A stretch of 64,000 bases of DNA, from the NCBI RefSeq assembly GCF_018294505.1, contig NC_057811.1, positions 23,770,025 through 23,834,024 of the forward strand, given 5' to 3'. The stretch is from Triticum aestivum (lineage: Eukaryota > Streptophyta > Magnoliopsida > Poales > Poaceae). Both the position numbers and the translations under genes were made by a program. Positions within the stretch are counted from its first letter, which is position 1. Each line of letters begins with the position of its first letter. Shown piece by piece: positions 1 through 12,480 of this stretch. The notes below the pieces were generated by a model. The model was not told where the DNA came from and ran no database searches. It was given only the letters and a program-made list of their open reading frames with translations.

Positions 1-1540
1 CACACGTTCAGCCCGATGACGTCACTCGAACTCCGATCCAGCAGAGTGTTGAGGGAGAGTTTCATCAGCACGACGGCGTGCTGACCTTGATGATGTTCTA
101 CCAACGCAGGGCTTCGTCTAAGCACCGCTACAGTATTATCGAGGTGGACTACGGTGGAGGGGGGCACCGCACACGGCTAAAAGATCAAGCGATCAATTGT
201 TGTGTGTCTAGGGTGCCCCCTTGCCCCCGTATATAAAGGAGCAAGGGGGGAGGTGCGGCCGGCCAGGAGGGGCGCGCCAGGTGGAGTCCTACTCCCACCG
301 GGAGTAGGACTCCCTCCCTTTTCCTAGTTGGATTAGGAGTGGAGGGGGAAAGAGGAGGGAGAGAGGAAGGAAAGTGGGGGCGCCGCCCCCCTCTCCTTGT
401 CCTATTCGGACTAGGGCGGGAGGGGCGCGTGGCCCTGCCCTGGCCGCCTCTCCTCTTCTCCACAAAGGCCCACTATGGCCCATTAAGCCCCCGGGGGGTT
501 CCGGTAACCCCTCGGGTACTCCGGTAAAATCCCGATTTCACCCGGAACACTTCCGATATCCAAATATAGGCTTCCAATATATCAATCTTCATGTCTCGAC
601 CATTTCGAGACTCCTCTTCATGTCCGTGATCACATCCGGGACTCCGAACAACCTTCGGTACATCAAAACATATAAACTCATAATATAACTATCATCGAAA
701 CGTTAAGCGTGCGGACCCTACGGGTTCGAGAACTATGTAGACATGACCGAGACACGTCTCCGGTCAATAAGCAATAGCGGAACCTGGATGCTCATATTGG
801 CTCCCACATATTCTACGAAGATCTTTATCGGTCAGACCGCATAACAACATACGTTGTTCCCTTTGTCATCGGTATGTTACTTGCCCGAGATTCGATCGCC
901 GGTATCTCAATACCTAGTTCAATCTCGTTACCGGCAAGTCTCTTTACTCGTTCTGTAATACATCATCCCACAACTAACTCATTAGTTGCAATGCTTGCAA
1001 GGCTTAGGTGATGTGCATTACGAGAGGGCCCAGAGATACCTCTCCGACTATCAGAGTGACAAATCCTAATCTCGAAATACGCCAACCCAACAAGTACCTT
1101 CGGAGACACCTGTAGAGCACCTTTATAATCACCCAGTTACGTTGTGACGTTTGGGAGCACACAAAGTGTTCCTCCGGTAAACGGGAGTTGCATAATCTCA
1201 TAGTCATAGGAACATGTATAAGTCATGAAGAAAGCAATAGCAACATACTAAACGATCGAGTGCTAAGCTAACGGAATGGGTCAAGTCAATCACATCATTC
1301 CCCTAATGATGTGATCCCATTAATCAAATGATAACTCATGTCTATGGCTAGGAAACATAACCATCTTTGATCAACGAGCTAGTTAAGTAGAGGCATACTA
1401 GTGACACTCTGTTTGTCTATGTATTCACACATGTATTATGTTTCCGGTTAATACAATTCTAGCATGAATAATAAACATTTATCATGATATAAGGAAATAA
1501 ATAATAACTTTATTATTGCCTCTAGGGCATATTTCCTTCA
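1..1540 (-). mobile_element. Copia solo LTR, tandem copy 1 (cut by window edge)
   Basis: This is an Angela/BARE/WIS-type Copia LTR read on the minus strand. By alignment with the complete LTR at 6151, its first 200 or so bases lie outside the window. It ends in ...ATATTTCCTTCA at 1540 and is followed by aattc, the same 5-bp target duplication that flanks the other copies. There is no internal Copia sequence next to it, so it is a solo LTR. The minus-strand promoter region shows a TATA motif (TTTATATA, about 228-235) and a 14-bp inverted repeat with a 3-base loop at 283-313. The GC-rich open frames around 185-690 are LTR sequence, not genes. Confidence 0.9.
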
Positions 1541-1877
1541 AATTCCTCCATGGCAGCATACAACCACCATCGTGCTACGTGGGGTTTAACACTCCCGCAG
1601 AAATTAGAGCAAAACAAAAAAAGAACTATGGTGCGCATACATTCACCTCATCTACTCACTATAATATCCAGAATTTGGAGCTGAGAACATACCTGCAGAC
1701 AAATAATATAACATTGATGGGGATCCCTAACGTCTCAACCAATCTGTTATCCTCCAGCTTGAGACTACTTGTAAAGTAGCTTCCTGCACTAAACCCCTCG
1801 CCTGTAACGATAAATGGTTGTATTTGCACTGTACATTTTTTTAAGGCGGGTCTTGAATCTGGAAGATCTTTCAACAA
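1541..1877 (-). pseudogene. Possible last exons of an unknown gene, broken by the LTR
   Basis: On the minus strand an open stretch ends at a good donor (CTGCAG|GTATGT, exon end 1693). A 101-nt intron could end at GGGAG (1592), followed by a short exon containing VKPHVARWWLYAAMEE at the LTR border. The codon phases agree across this junction. If the LTR and one target copy are removed, the frame continues for about five more codons to a stop. The Copia element would therefore have inserted just before the stop codon of this gene. The same arrangement is present at 7868-8204 and 22607-22943. I do not recognise the protein. The gene model is inference from splice signals only. Confidence 0.35.
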
Positions 1878-3128
1878 AACATGGGACGAAAGATAATAAC
1901 ACTACACTAATGGTGACAAGGCTAGAGTAGTCAGTTTTGTTGAGCCATAAGTACAAACACTTCATCTACAAGCCTGCTCGTCCCAACTTTACACCTAAAC
2001 ATCTCTGTAGATGGGTGTATCACATCCATGCCCCGTCATATCTTGAATGGGAAGTCATATGGCTAGAGATCAAAGGGATCAACACCTAAGGTTTTTATTT
2101 CATAAATAATCAGCGAAACCGCCAGCCAGTATTGATTTTTAGAAAGTAAAAGTTAAGCACAATATGAATATACAAATGGAAATTCTACACTTTAAATGCG
2201 TACATCATCTTTTCAAGTGAAATAATAAAGACTCCCCTGTTCGTTAGAAAAAAGAAACTCCCATGTCAAGGTAATCTTCATAGTACAACCACTTGTTGTG
2301 CTTCCTTTAAAGAAACTAATAAGGACCAATCGTCATTAGGAACTTCAGATATCAACACAAATCCTTAATTTGGATCGCTGTAAAATATAACCAAGGATAT
2401 AAGCATGAAAGCTACAGTAGCAGTTAGCATATGCTGAATCGTAAAGGAAGGGCCGAAGAGGAGAACATAGAAAAAAATAGCATGTGGCCTTCATATGCTG
2501 AAAATGAGAATCAATAACCAAGTCGATTCAGAATGGGGATAGATTCAGGCCTGAAAAGGTTGCAGTCTGTCTCCTTTGCTTTACTGCATAGATCATTTTT
2601 TATTAGAGGTTCCAGCTCTACACAGTACCTATGCAAGTGCCTAATCAGAATACATGTCACTGTTGAAACGCAAAACAAAAAACCACAACAACCATTGAAC
2701 ACAAACAAGAGAAGAGGAGAAATCTTACACTTCGATGAAATAGATAATACACATGCATTAGTTCCGGACTGTATCCAGACGCACGAACGAAACCACAGAT
2801 TCAGCTAGTGTTCAAGCGCCACTACAAGTCCAGTGCATGGATCACCTGCAAGTACAGAGGCGCAAACTTGCTTCGTGTTCATCAGGCATGGCCCTCATGA
2901 CATTCTGCTCTCGATCAGGGCGGTCGATGTGCCCGACGAACAAGGTGAGTTGAAGGTGCCAGCTTCCTTCACGAGAGCGCTGCCAGCCAGCCCAGACGCG
3001 ACGAACTGATCCTGTTTCAGAGAGATGCTGAGAAATTAAGATACAGTAATCCTTGCTGCTGGTCTTGTTTTTGGTACTGCCCCTGCTAACCTTGGCTTCA
3101 TTTCATCCCGTCGAAACCGTATTCCAAA

Positions 3129-3503
3129 GTGAATTTCAGTTTGAACTTTGAAACCATGTTCATGCTGGCAGTGTTTGCATGCCTCGGGTGCTTTGGCTTG
3201 GCGGCCCGAGTGCCTAGGATCGTCGTGCTCCACACAGAGGACGACGCAAGCATCGCTTCGAATGGAAGTTCCAGCAAAATTAGTTTCCCTGCTACAGTAC
3301 TTGAACAAAAACAAGTGTATGCTCTGTCTGATGTTCTGGAGTCGCCCTTTTTCTTCTTCTCTCCTATCTGGCAGTATGTCTGCTACTTTGGCAACGGCCT
3401 ACTGCTATTTAATTTGGTATTTCTGGCTTGTCTATTCCTTTGTCACCGACGACTCTTTATGCACTGGATCTGTTGCTTCGATCTGATCTTCCTGGACACT
3501 TAA
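3129..3503 (+). CDS. Conserved hydrophobic open frame of unknown status
   Basis: This 124-codon frame is intact in all three tandem copies (also 9456-9830 and 24194-24568), with only one replacement in each of the other two copies. It starts with a hydrophobic stretch (MFMLAVFACLGCFGLAA) and has a second hydrophobic region near its end. The copies are so young that an intact frame says little about selection. An AATAAA lies about 75 bases after the stop (near 3577), so this may equally be the 3' untranslated region of a gene whose coding end lies near 2990. I would not call it a gene without expression data. Confidence 0.2.
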   Translation: MNFSLNFETMFMLAVFACLGCFGLAARVPRIVVLHTEDDASIASNGSSSKISFPATVLEQKQVYALSDVLESPFFFFSPIWQYVCYFGNGLLLFNLVFLACLFLCHRRLFMHWICCFDLIFLDT

Positions 3504-3989
3504 CCATCTGTTGTGCTGTTGATCTCTGAAATGTATAGTTGGTCACTTGCTCTGCTGGTTTCCTCATGGATCTTCCTAATAAAGGCTTTGGACCAGTTCC
3601 AAATACCTGATCCACTAGCTCAAGCAGCAATGCATTTCCCCTTGGGAAATGCAATATTTTTAACTATAATCCAAATTATTGTCAGTTATTGATTGTTTTG
3701 TAGGTTAAGGATCAAGAAGAGAAGATGAAGAACATCAAGAAGATGAACTAGTAGAGGTTAAGCTAGGCTTTAGCTTTAGGTCTTTTATTTATTTTATTCT
3801 TTAATACATTGTACCTCCTGGATACTTTGTAGTTGTTCAAGTTATTAATATAATAATGTTTCTTATTTCCTATTTAGATGTGTTTCCATTTCATATATAT
3901 GTGCATCCTTGTTATATATTTTGCTATCAGGGCATATAGCTATTTAAATTTGCAGGGCAGAAACAGGAACATCAAGAAAAAAATTAACC

Positions 3990-4360
3990 AAAACTATGCC
4001 GAAGGCTTTGCCGTCAGCATAGATTGCCACCAAGAGTACCCAGGCGACGACACGTGGCACATATATGCTGACGGCAAAGCCTTTGGCATAGGGTTGCGCT
4101 CGCCGATGCCAGCACGTGTTTGGACGGCGGCAGGCGAACAATGCCGTATGTTTTCTTTGCCGATAGTAAAGCTATGCCGACGGCCATTCGGAAAGCCGTT
4201 AGCATAGGCCTCTATGTCGATGGTCTGACAAAGAGACGCCGACGGGATCTACGCCGATGGCCCTATGTCGACGGCTGTCGTCGGCATTGCCATATGCTAA
4301 CGGGATCCGGTTCTATGCCGAGGCCATCGGCAAAGGAGATCATTCTAGTAGTTTTGCTGA
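3990..4360. repeat. Decayed subterminal-repeat block of a DNA transposon
   Basis: The stretch is full of direct and inverted copies of a TATGCCGACGGC / GCCGTCGGCATA motif, for example around 3996-4020, 4066-4092, 4170-4205 and 4260-4320. Such clustered, partly inverted short repeats are typical of the ends of CACTA-like transposons. I cannot find both terminal inverted repeats, so only a remnant is claimed. It is also present at 10317-10690 and 25040-25380. Confidence 0.45.
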
Positions 4361-4380
4361 TCTAGGAGAGGGATTACAGG

Positions 4381-4880
4381 GTTTGAACCTATGGCTGTCT
4401 CTAGAGGAAGCAAAGTGGCATCCGGTTTGCACAATCACACCATTCAGGAGGCTGCCTCATTCCAGTTCGACTCGCCCGCAAATCCTAGTGCTCCTCCTCT
4501 CATCTTCCTCTCCTACACTGGCAAAGAGAAGCGGGATACCAAGATGGTCTGAGGACGTAGTGTCGTGCGAGCAGAGGAGAGATGCGCATCCATGGGTTCA
4601 GTGGTCGGGGCAACGAAGGTACACGAGAAGGTTACGTTGTTGTTGTTCTCGTTGGCATGTAGGAGGAGGAGGGATGAGCGGCAGCATAGGGAGGGGGTGA
4701 GGTGTCTCATCTTCCGCCCCTCTTGTCGACCTTTGAATCTTTGATACCGAGGCTGGTTGCCCGACTGCTCACAGTTGCAAGGGTTTGGGGAGTTGTGGAG
4801 TCGTATTCAATAAGGAGGCCGCAATATCTATGCGCGGTGAGCGACCTCTGGAAGAAGCGGCCCTCCACATAGGACAGTAC
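4381..4880. other. Unrecognised sequence, 4.4-4.9 kb
   Basis: Unit sequence shared by all three tandem copies. It has open frames of up to 147 codons that are arginine- and serine-rich and show no domain I recognise. I see no transposon end until the Helitron-type end at 4886. Confidence 0.5.
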
Positions 4881-4885
4881 AACGA

Positions 4886-4920
4886 CTAGTAGAACGCCCG
4901 TGCGTTGCTACGGGCTACAA
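4886..4920 (-). mobile_element. Helitron-type 3' terminus
   Basis: Read on the minus strand, a GC stem-loop (GCCCGT...ACGGGC, 4896-4915) is followed six bases later by CTAG at 4886 and then T. That is the stem-loop plus CTRR|T arrangement of a Helitron 3' end. The element would extend to the right, but I cannot identify its TC 5' end. The same end is present in copy 2 (about 11213). Tandem copy 3 lacks it: the shared sequence stops five bases before it. Confidence 0.5.
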
Positions 4921-6145
4921 TGCATATAAATTTAGCTATTCAACATTATTTTTATGGAACATAATTCTTGTGCACATGAGACGATATCATTATTCTTTTA
5001 CAATTAAAACGGTTTTCTTGTTCCTCTATCCACTATCTCAGCCACTCATCCATCAATAGCACATATATGGCTCCCAACGCCGCGTATCCATCCCGACCAC
5101 ACCAACAACCACATACTTCAAATTTGAAACACATAACTGAATATTTGTGTATACATTAGACATATTCACTCAAGCAAACAAACAAATTTTTTTTCTATGT
5201 AACACGACTTATAGTACCAGCATGCCTGGCTATGTTATTCCTCACGCCAAACTATATATTTTTCTCTGTCGACAACCTGTCCAAAAAGACTATGCCTAAT
5301 TGCCTCAAGCTAGTACCATTCCATCACAAATGTGCAGAGGCATGCATCATCTATGCATGCCTGGTGGGGCCTTCCTACCTACTCGCATCTACCTGCTCAT
5401 TGTCAAGTATAACCACGCTTCCAACGCGACATTATCCTGAGTAAAAATGCATGCAGAACATTACAAAAATCAAAATATCTAAATGTATAGCTTTCAAAAG
5501 ATAGGATTTAATATAGCTTTCAACAGGATTAATGTGTAATATAATCAAGCATGGGCTAGATTATCATTGAGAAAGCATACTACAGAAGCAAGCCGAAGCT
5601 ACCCGCTCTTAGGTCTATAGTGTATATTGTACACCATAGAAGCATAATTTTGAGATCAACGCTACAACTTTGTCATGCATCAGGGTATGTTGTTTTGAAA
5701 AGAACACAAGCTGTGTGGGCTGTTCTACAACTGATCTAATGACGACGTGAACATAAAAATGGCACGTGATATCTACAACTGATCCAATGAACTAAAATTG
5801 TCCCATAAGCCACTTTTTCCACTGTTTGGCTCATCCAACAGCAACCTTTATAAAATAAGAAAACACACACCACATAAATTGAAAGACCTAATAGAATATG
5901 GAAGCGTTCCTAGCTCCAATAACATTGCCGACATATGCATCTCAAGCAACAACAAACCAAGGCTCTTCTCCGTTTCTGAAGCAAGTTCATTAATATGACA
6001 GAATCAGAAATAAATTTATATTTTTTTAATGGATATCAATCTATAAATCTGAATTCTATTTGAGGCCACAAAGTGTAGCTTTTACCATAACAATATTGGT
6101 TGAGCTACTAAATTAAACCTATTCTTTTAATCAACATGCGCCTTT
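4921..6145. other. AT-rich sequence behind the Helitron end
   Basis: No gene is recognised. Short open frames (around 5232-5444 and 5798-5998) are conserved in copy 2 only because the copies are recent. The stretch could be the body of the Helitron whose end is at 4886, but the other end was not found. Confidence 0.3.
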
Positions 6146-6150
6146 AATTC

Positions 6151-7867
6151 TGTTGGGGAACGTAGTAATTTCAAAAAACCTACGCACACGCAAGATCATG
6201 GTGATGCATAGCAATGAGAGGGGAGAGTGTTGTCCATGTACCCTCGTAGACCGAAAGCGGAAGCGTTGGCACAACGCGGTTGATGTAGTCGTACGTCTTC
6301 ACGATCCGCCCGATCAAGTACCGAACGCACGGCACCTCCGAGTTCAGCACACGTTCAGCCCGATGACGTCACTCGAACTCCGATCCAGCAGAGTGTTGAG
6401 GGAGAGTTTCATCAGCACGACGGCGTGCTGACCTTGATGATGTTCTACCAACGCAGGGCTTCGTCTAAGCACCACTACAGTATTATCGAGGTGGACTACG
6501 GTGGAGGGGGGCACCGCACACGGCTAAAAGATCAAGCGATCAATTGTTGTGTGTCTAGGGTGCCCCCTTGCCCCCGTGTATAAAGGAGCAAGGGGGGAGG
6601 TGCGGCCAGCCAGGAGGGGCATGCCAGGTGGAGTCCTACTCCCACCGGGAGTAGGACTCCCTCCCTTTTCCTAGTTGGATTAGGAGTGGAGGGGGAAAGA
6701 GGAGGGAGAGAGGAAGGAAAGTGGGGGCGCCGCCCCCCTCTCCTTGTCCTATTCGGACTAGGGCGGGAGAGGCGCGTGGCCCTGCCCTGGCCGCCTCTCC
6801 TCTTCTCCACAAAGGCCCACTATGGCCCATTAAGCCCCCGGGGGTTTCCGGTAACCCCTCGGTACTCCGGTAAAATCCGGAACACTTCCGATATCCAAAT
6901 ATATATATCAATCTTCATGTCTCGACCATTTCGAGACTCCTCGTCATGCCCGTGATCACATCCGGGACTCCGAACAACCTTCGGTACATCAAAACATATA
7001 AACTCATAATATAACTATCATCGAAACGTTAAGCGTGCGGACCCTACGGGTTCGAGAACTATGTAGACATGACCGAGACACGTCTCCGGTCAATAAGCAA
7101 TAGCGGAACCTGGATGCTCATATTGGCTCCCACATATTCTATGAAGATCTTTATCGGTCAGACCGCATAACAACATACGTTGTTCCCTTTGTCATCGGTA
7201 TGTTACTTGCCCGATATTCGATCGCCGGTATCTCAATACATAGTTCAATCTCGTTACCGGCAAGTCTCTTTACTCGTTTCGTAATACATCATCCCACAAC
7301 TAACTCATTAGTTGCAATGCTTGCAAGGCTTAGGTGATGTGCATTACCGAGAGGGCCCAGAGATACCTCTCCGACTATCAGAGTGACAAATCCTAATCTC
7401 GAAATACGCCAACCCAACAAGTACCTTCGGAGACACCTGTAGAGCACCTTTATAATCACCCAGTTACGTTGTGACGTTTGGGAGCACACAAAGTGTTCCT
7501 CCGGTAAACGGGAGTTGCATAATCTCATAGTCATAGGAACATGTATAAGTCATGAAGAAAGCAATAGCAACATACTAAACGATCGAGTGCTAAGCTAACG
7601 GAATGGGTCAAGTCAATCACATCATTCCCCTAATGATGTGATCCCATTAATCAAATGACAACTCATGTCTATGGCTAGGAAACATAACCATCTTTGATCA
7701 ATGAGCTAGTTAAGTAGACGCATACTAGTGACACTCTGTTTGTCTATGTATTCACACATGTATTATGTTTCCGGTTAATACAATTCTAGCATGAATAATA
7801 AACATTTATCATGATATAAGGAAATAAATAATAACTTTATTATTGCCTCTAGGGCATATTTCCTTCA
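6151..7867 (-). mobile_element. Copia solo LTR, tandem copy 2
   Basis: This is a complete 1,717-bp LTR of the same family, from TGTTGGGGAACG at 6151 to ATATTTCCTTCA at 7867, flanked on both sides by the 5-bp repeat aattc (6146-6150 and 7868-7872). No internal sequence is present. It has the same target duplication and same flanks as the LTR ending at 1540 and the full element at 12481-22606, so these are duplicated copies of one insertion, not independent insertions. Confidence 0.95.
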
Positions 7868-10800
7868 AATTCCTCCATGGCAGCATACAACCACCATCGT
7901 GCTACGTGGGGTTTAACACTCCCGCAGAAATTAGAGCAAAACAAAAAAAGAACTATGGTGCACATACATTCACCTCATCTACTCACTATAATATCCAGAA
8001 TTTGGAGCTGAGAACATACCTGCAGACAAATAATATAACATTGATGGGGATCCCTAACGTCTCAACCAATCTGTTATCCTCCAGCTTGAGACTACTTGTA
8101 AAGTAGCTTCCTGCACTAAACCCCTCGCCCGTAACGATAAATGGTTGTATTTGCACTGTACATTTTTTTAAGGCGGGTCTTGAATCTGGAAGATCTTTCA
8201 ACAAAACATGGGACGAAAGATAATAACACTACACTAATGGTGACAAGGCTAGAGTAGTCAGTTTTGTTGAGCCATAAGTACAAACACTTCATCTACAAGC
8301 CTGCTCGTCCCAACTTTACACCTAAACATCTCTGTAGATGGGTGTATCACATCCATGCCCCGTCATATCTTGAATGGGAAGTCATATGGCTAGAGATCAA
8401 AGGGATCAACACCTAAGGTTTTTATTTCATAAATAATCAGCGAAACCGCCTGCCAATATTGATTTTTAGAAAGTAAAAGTTAAGCACAATATGAATATAC
8501 AAATGGAAATTCTACACTTTAAATGCGTACATCATCTTTTCAAGTGAAATAATAAAGACTCCCCTGTTCGTTAGAAAAAAGAAACTCCCATCTCAAGGTA
8601 ATCTTCCTAGTACAACCACTTGTTGTGCTTCCTTTAAAGAAACTAATAAGGACCAATCGTCATTAGGAACTTCAGATATCAACACAAATCCTTAATTTGG
8701 ATCGCTGTAAAATATAACCAAGGATATAAGCATGAAAGCTACAGTAGCAGTTAGCATATGCTGAATCGTAAAGGAAGGGCCGAAGAGGAGAACATAGAAA
8801 AAAATAGCATGTGGCCTTCATATGCTGAAAATGAGAATCAATAACCAAGTCGATTCAGAATGGGGATAGATTCAGGCCTGAAAAGGTTGCAGTCTGTCTC
8901 CTTTGCTTTACTGCATAGATCATTTTTTATTAGAGGTTCCAGCTCTACACAGTACCTATGCAAGTGCCTAATCAGAATACATGTCACTGTTGAAACGCAA
9001 AACAAAAAACCACAACAACCATTGAACACAAACAAGAGAAGAGGAGAAATCTTACACTTCGATGAAATAGATAATACACATGCATTAGTTCCGGACTGTA
9101 TCCAGACGCACGAATGAAACCACAGATTCAGCTAGTGTTCAAGCGCCACTACAAGTCCAGTGCATGGATCACCTGCAAGTACAGAGGCGCAAACTTGCTT
9201 CGTGTTCATCAGGCATGGCCCTGATGACATTCTGCTCTCGATCAGGGCTGTCGATGTGCCCGACGAACAAGGTGAGTTGAAGGTGCCAGCTTCCTTCACG
9301 AGAGCGCTGCCAGCCAGCCCAGACGCGACGAACTGATCCTGTTTCAGAGAGATGCTGAGAAATTAAGATACAGTAATCCTTGCTGCTGGTCTTGTTTTTG
9401 GTACTGCCCCTGCTAATCTTGGCTTCATTTAATCCCGTCGAAACCGTATTCCAAAGTGATTTTCAGTTTGAACTTTGAAACCATGTTCATGCTGGCAGTG
9501 TTTGCATGCCTCGGGTGCTTTGGCTTGGCGGCCCGAGTGCCTAGGATCGTCGTGCTCCACACAGAGGACGACGCAAGCATCGCTTCGAATGGAAGTTCCA
9601 GCAAAATTAGTTTCCCTGCTACAGTACTTGAACAAAAACAAGTGTATGCTCTGTCTGATGTTCTGGAGTCGCCCTTTTTCTTCTTCTCTCCTATCTGGCA
9701 GTATGTCTGCTACTTTGGCAACGGCCTACTGCTATTTAATTTGGTATTTCTGGCTTGTCTATTCCTTTGTCACCGACGACTCTTTATGCACTGGATCTGT
9801 TGCTTCGATCTGATCTTCCTGGACACTTAACCATCTGTTGTGCTGTTGATCTCTGAAATGTATAGTTGGTCACTTGCTCTGCTGGTTTCCTCATGGATCT
9901 TCCTAATAAAGGCTTTGGACCAGTTCCAAATACCTGATCCACTAGCTCAAGCAGCAATGCATTTCCCCTTGGGAAATGCAATATTTTTAACTATAATCCA
10001 AATTCTTGTCAGTTATTGATTGTTTTGTAGGTTAAGGATCAAGAAGAGAAGATGAAGAACATCAAGAAGATGAACTAGTAGAGGTTAAGCTAGGCTTTAG
10101 CTTTAGGTCTTTTATTTATTTTATTCTTTAATACATTGTACCTCCTGGATACTTTGTAGTTGTTCAAGTTATTAATATAATAATGTTTCTTATTTCCTAT
10201 TTAGATGTGTTTCCATTTCATATATATGTGCATCCTTGTTATATATTTTGCTATTAGGGCATATAGCTATTTAAATTTGCAGGGCAGAAACAGGAACATC
10301 AAGAAAAAAATTAACCAAAACTATGCCGAAGGCTTTGCCCTCAGCATAGATTGCCACCAAGAGTACCCAGGCGACGACACGTGGCACATATATGCTGACG
10401 GCAAAGCCTTTGGCATAGGGTTGCGCTCGCCGATGCCAGCACGTGTTTGGACGGCGGCAGGCGAACAATGCCGTATGTTTTCTTTGCCGATAGTAAAGCT
10501 ATGCCGACGGCCATTCGGAAAGCCGTTAGCATAGGCCTCTATGTCGATGGTCTGACAAAGAGACGCCGACAGGATCTACGCCGATGGCCCTATGTCGACG
10601 GCTGTCGTCGGCATTGCCATATGCTAACGGGATCCGGTTCTATGCCGAGGCCATCGGCAAAGGAGATCATTCTAGTAGTTTTGCTGATCTAGGAGAGGGA
10701 TTACAGGGTTTGATCCTATGGCTGTCTCTTGAGGAAGCAAAGTGGCATCCGGTTTGCACAATCACACCATTCAGGAGGCTGCCTCATTCCAGTTCGACTC

Positions 10801-12480
10801 GCCCGCAAATCCTAGTGCTCCTCCTCCCATCTTCCTCCCCTACACTGGCAAAGAGAAGCGGGATACCAAGATGGTCTGAGGACGTAGTGTCGTGCGAGCA
10901 GAGGAGAGATGCGCATCCATGGGTTCAGTGGTCGGGGCAACGAAGGTACACGAGAAGGTTACGTTGTTGTTGTTCTCGTTGGCATGTAGGAGGAGGAGGG
11001 ATGAGCGGCAGCATAGGGAGGGGGTGAGGTGTCTCATCTTCCGCCCCTCTTGTCGACCTTTGAATCTTTGATACCGAGGCTGATTGCCCGACTGCTCACA
11101 GTTGCAAGGGTTTGGGGAGTTGTGGAGTCGTATTCAATAAGGAGGCCGCAATATCTATGCGCGGTGAGCGACCTCTGGAAGAAGCGGCCCTCCACATAGG
11201 ACAGTACAACGACTAGTAGAACGCCCGTGCGTTGCTACGGGCTACAATGCATATAAATTTAGCTATTCAACATTATTTTTATGGAACATAATTCTTGTGC
11301 ACATGAGACGATATCATTATTCTTTTACAATTAAAACAGTTTTCTTGTTCCTCTATCCACTATCTCAGCCACTCATCCATCAATAGCACATATATGGCTC
11401 CCAACGCCGCGTATCCATCCCGACCACACCAACAACCACATACTTCAAATTTGAAACACATAACTGAATATTTGTGTATACATTAGACATATTCACTCAA
11501 GCAAACAAACAAATTTTTTTCTATGTAACACGACTTATAGTACCAGCATGCCTGGCTATGTTATTCCTCACGCCAAACTATATATTTTTCTCTGTCGACA
11601 ACCTGTCCAAAAAGACTATGCCTAGTTGCCTCAAGCTAGTACCATTCCATCACAAATGTGCAGAGGCATGCATCATCTATGCATGCCTGGTGCGGCCTTC
11701 CTACCTACTCGCATCTACCTGCTCATTGTCAAGTATAACCACGCTTCCAACGCGACATTATCCTGAGTAAAAATGCATGCAGAACATTACAAAAATCAAA
11801 ATATCTAAATGTATAGCTTTCAAAAGATAGGATTTAATATAGCTTTCAACAGGATTAATGTGTAATATAATCAAGCATGGGCTAGATTATCATTGAGAAA
11901 GCATACTACAGAAGCAAGCCGAAGCTACCCGCTCTTAGGTCTATAGTGTATATTGTACACCATAGAAGCATAATTTTGAGATCAACGCTACAACTTTGTC
12001 ATGCATCAGGGTATGTTTGTTTTGAAAAGAACACAAGCTGTGTGGGCTGTTCTACAACTGATCTAATGACGACGTGAACATAAAAATGGCACGTGATATC
12101 TACAACCGATCCAATGAACTAAAATTGTCCCATAAGCCACTTTTTCCACTGTTTGGCTCATCCAACAACAACCTTCATAAAATAAGAAAACACACAGCAC
12201 ATAAATTGAAAGACCTAATAGAATATGGAAGCGTTCCTAGCTCCAATAACATTGCCGACATATGCATCTCAAGCAACAACAAACCAAGGCTCTTCTCCGT
12301 TTCTGAAGCAAGTTCATTAATATGACAGAATCAGAAATAAATTTATATTTTTTTTCTAATGGATATCAATCTATAAATCTGAATTCTATTTGAGGCCACA
12401 AAGTGTAGCTTTTACCATAACAATATTGGTTGAGCTACTAAATTAAACCTATTCTTTTAATCAACATGCGCCTTTAATTC
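7868..12480. repeat. Tandem unit, copy 2: flank between LTRs
   Basis: Nearly identical to 1541-6150 along its whole length, with scattered substitutions and small indels. Examples are the A-to-T change that turns the second codon of the 9456 frame from Asn to Ile, and a 3-base length difference overall. Copies 1 and 2 share a TTGGGAAATGCA stretch (9968-9980) that is missing from copy 3, and both lack the CACTA insertion found in the copy-3 LTR. They are therefore each other's closest relatives. Confidence 0.9.

Larger units (their letters stand above)
1541..6150. repeat. Tandem unit, copy 1: flank between LTRs
   Basis: This 4.6-kb segment recurs nearly base for base at 7868-12480. Its first 3.3 kb recur at 22607-25921. 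It runs from the right flank of the LTR insertion (aattcctccatgg) to the left flank (gcctttaattc). Removing the LTR and one aattc gives a continuous empty site. The part shared by three copies ends at about 4880. From 4881 to 6150 it is shared by copies 1 and 2 only, and probably represents sequence from the left side of the original insertion brought in by the tandem junction. It contains possible gene remnants on the minus strand (near 1541-1880), a polyadenylation-like AATAAA near 3580, a block of inverted GCCGACGGC/GCCGTCGGC motifs (3990-4350) and a Helitron-type end at 4886. Confidence 0.85.

Noticed and set aside
185..688. Several GC-rich open frames (repeated at 6532, 12864 and 19832)
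   Set aside because: They lie in LTR promoter sequence, recur with every LTR and overlap one another in several frames.
4886..6150. Complete Helitron
   Set aside because: Only the 3' end is convincing; no TC 5' end and no Rep/helicase sequence could be found.
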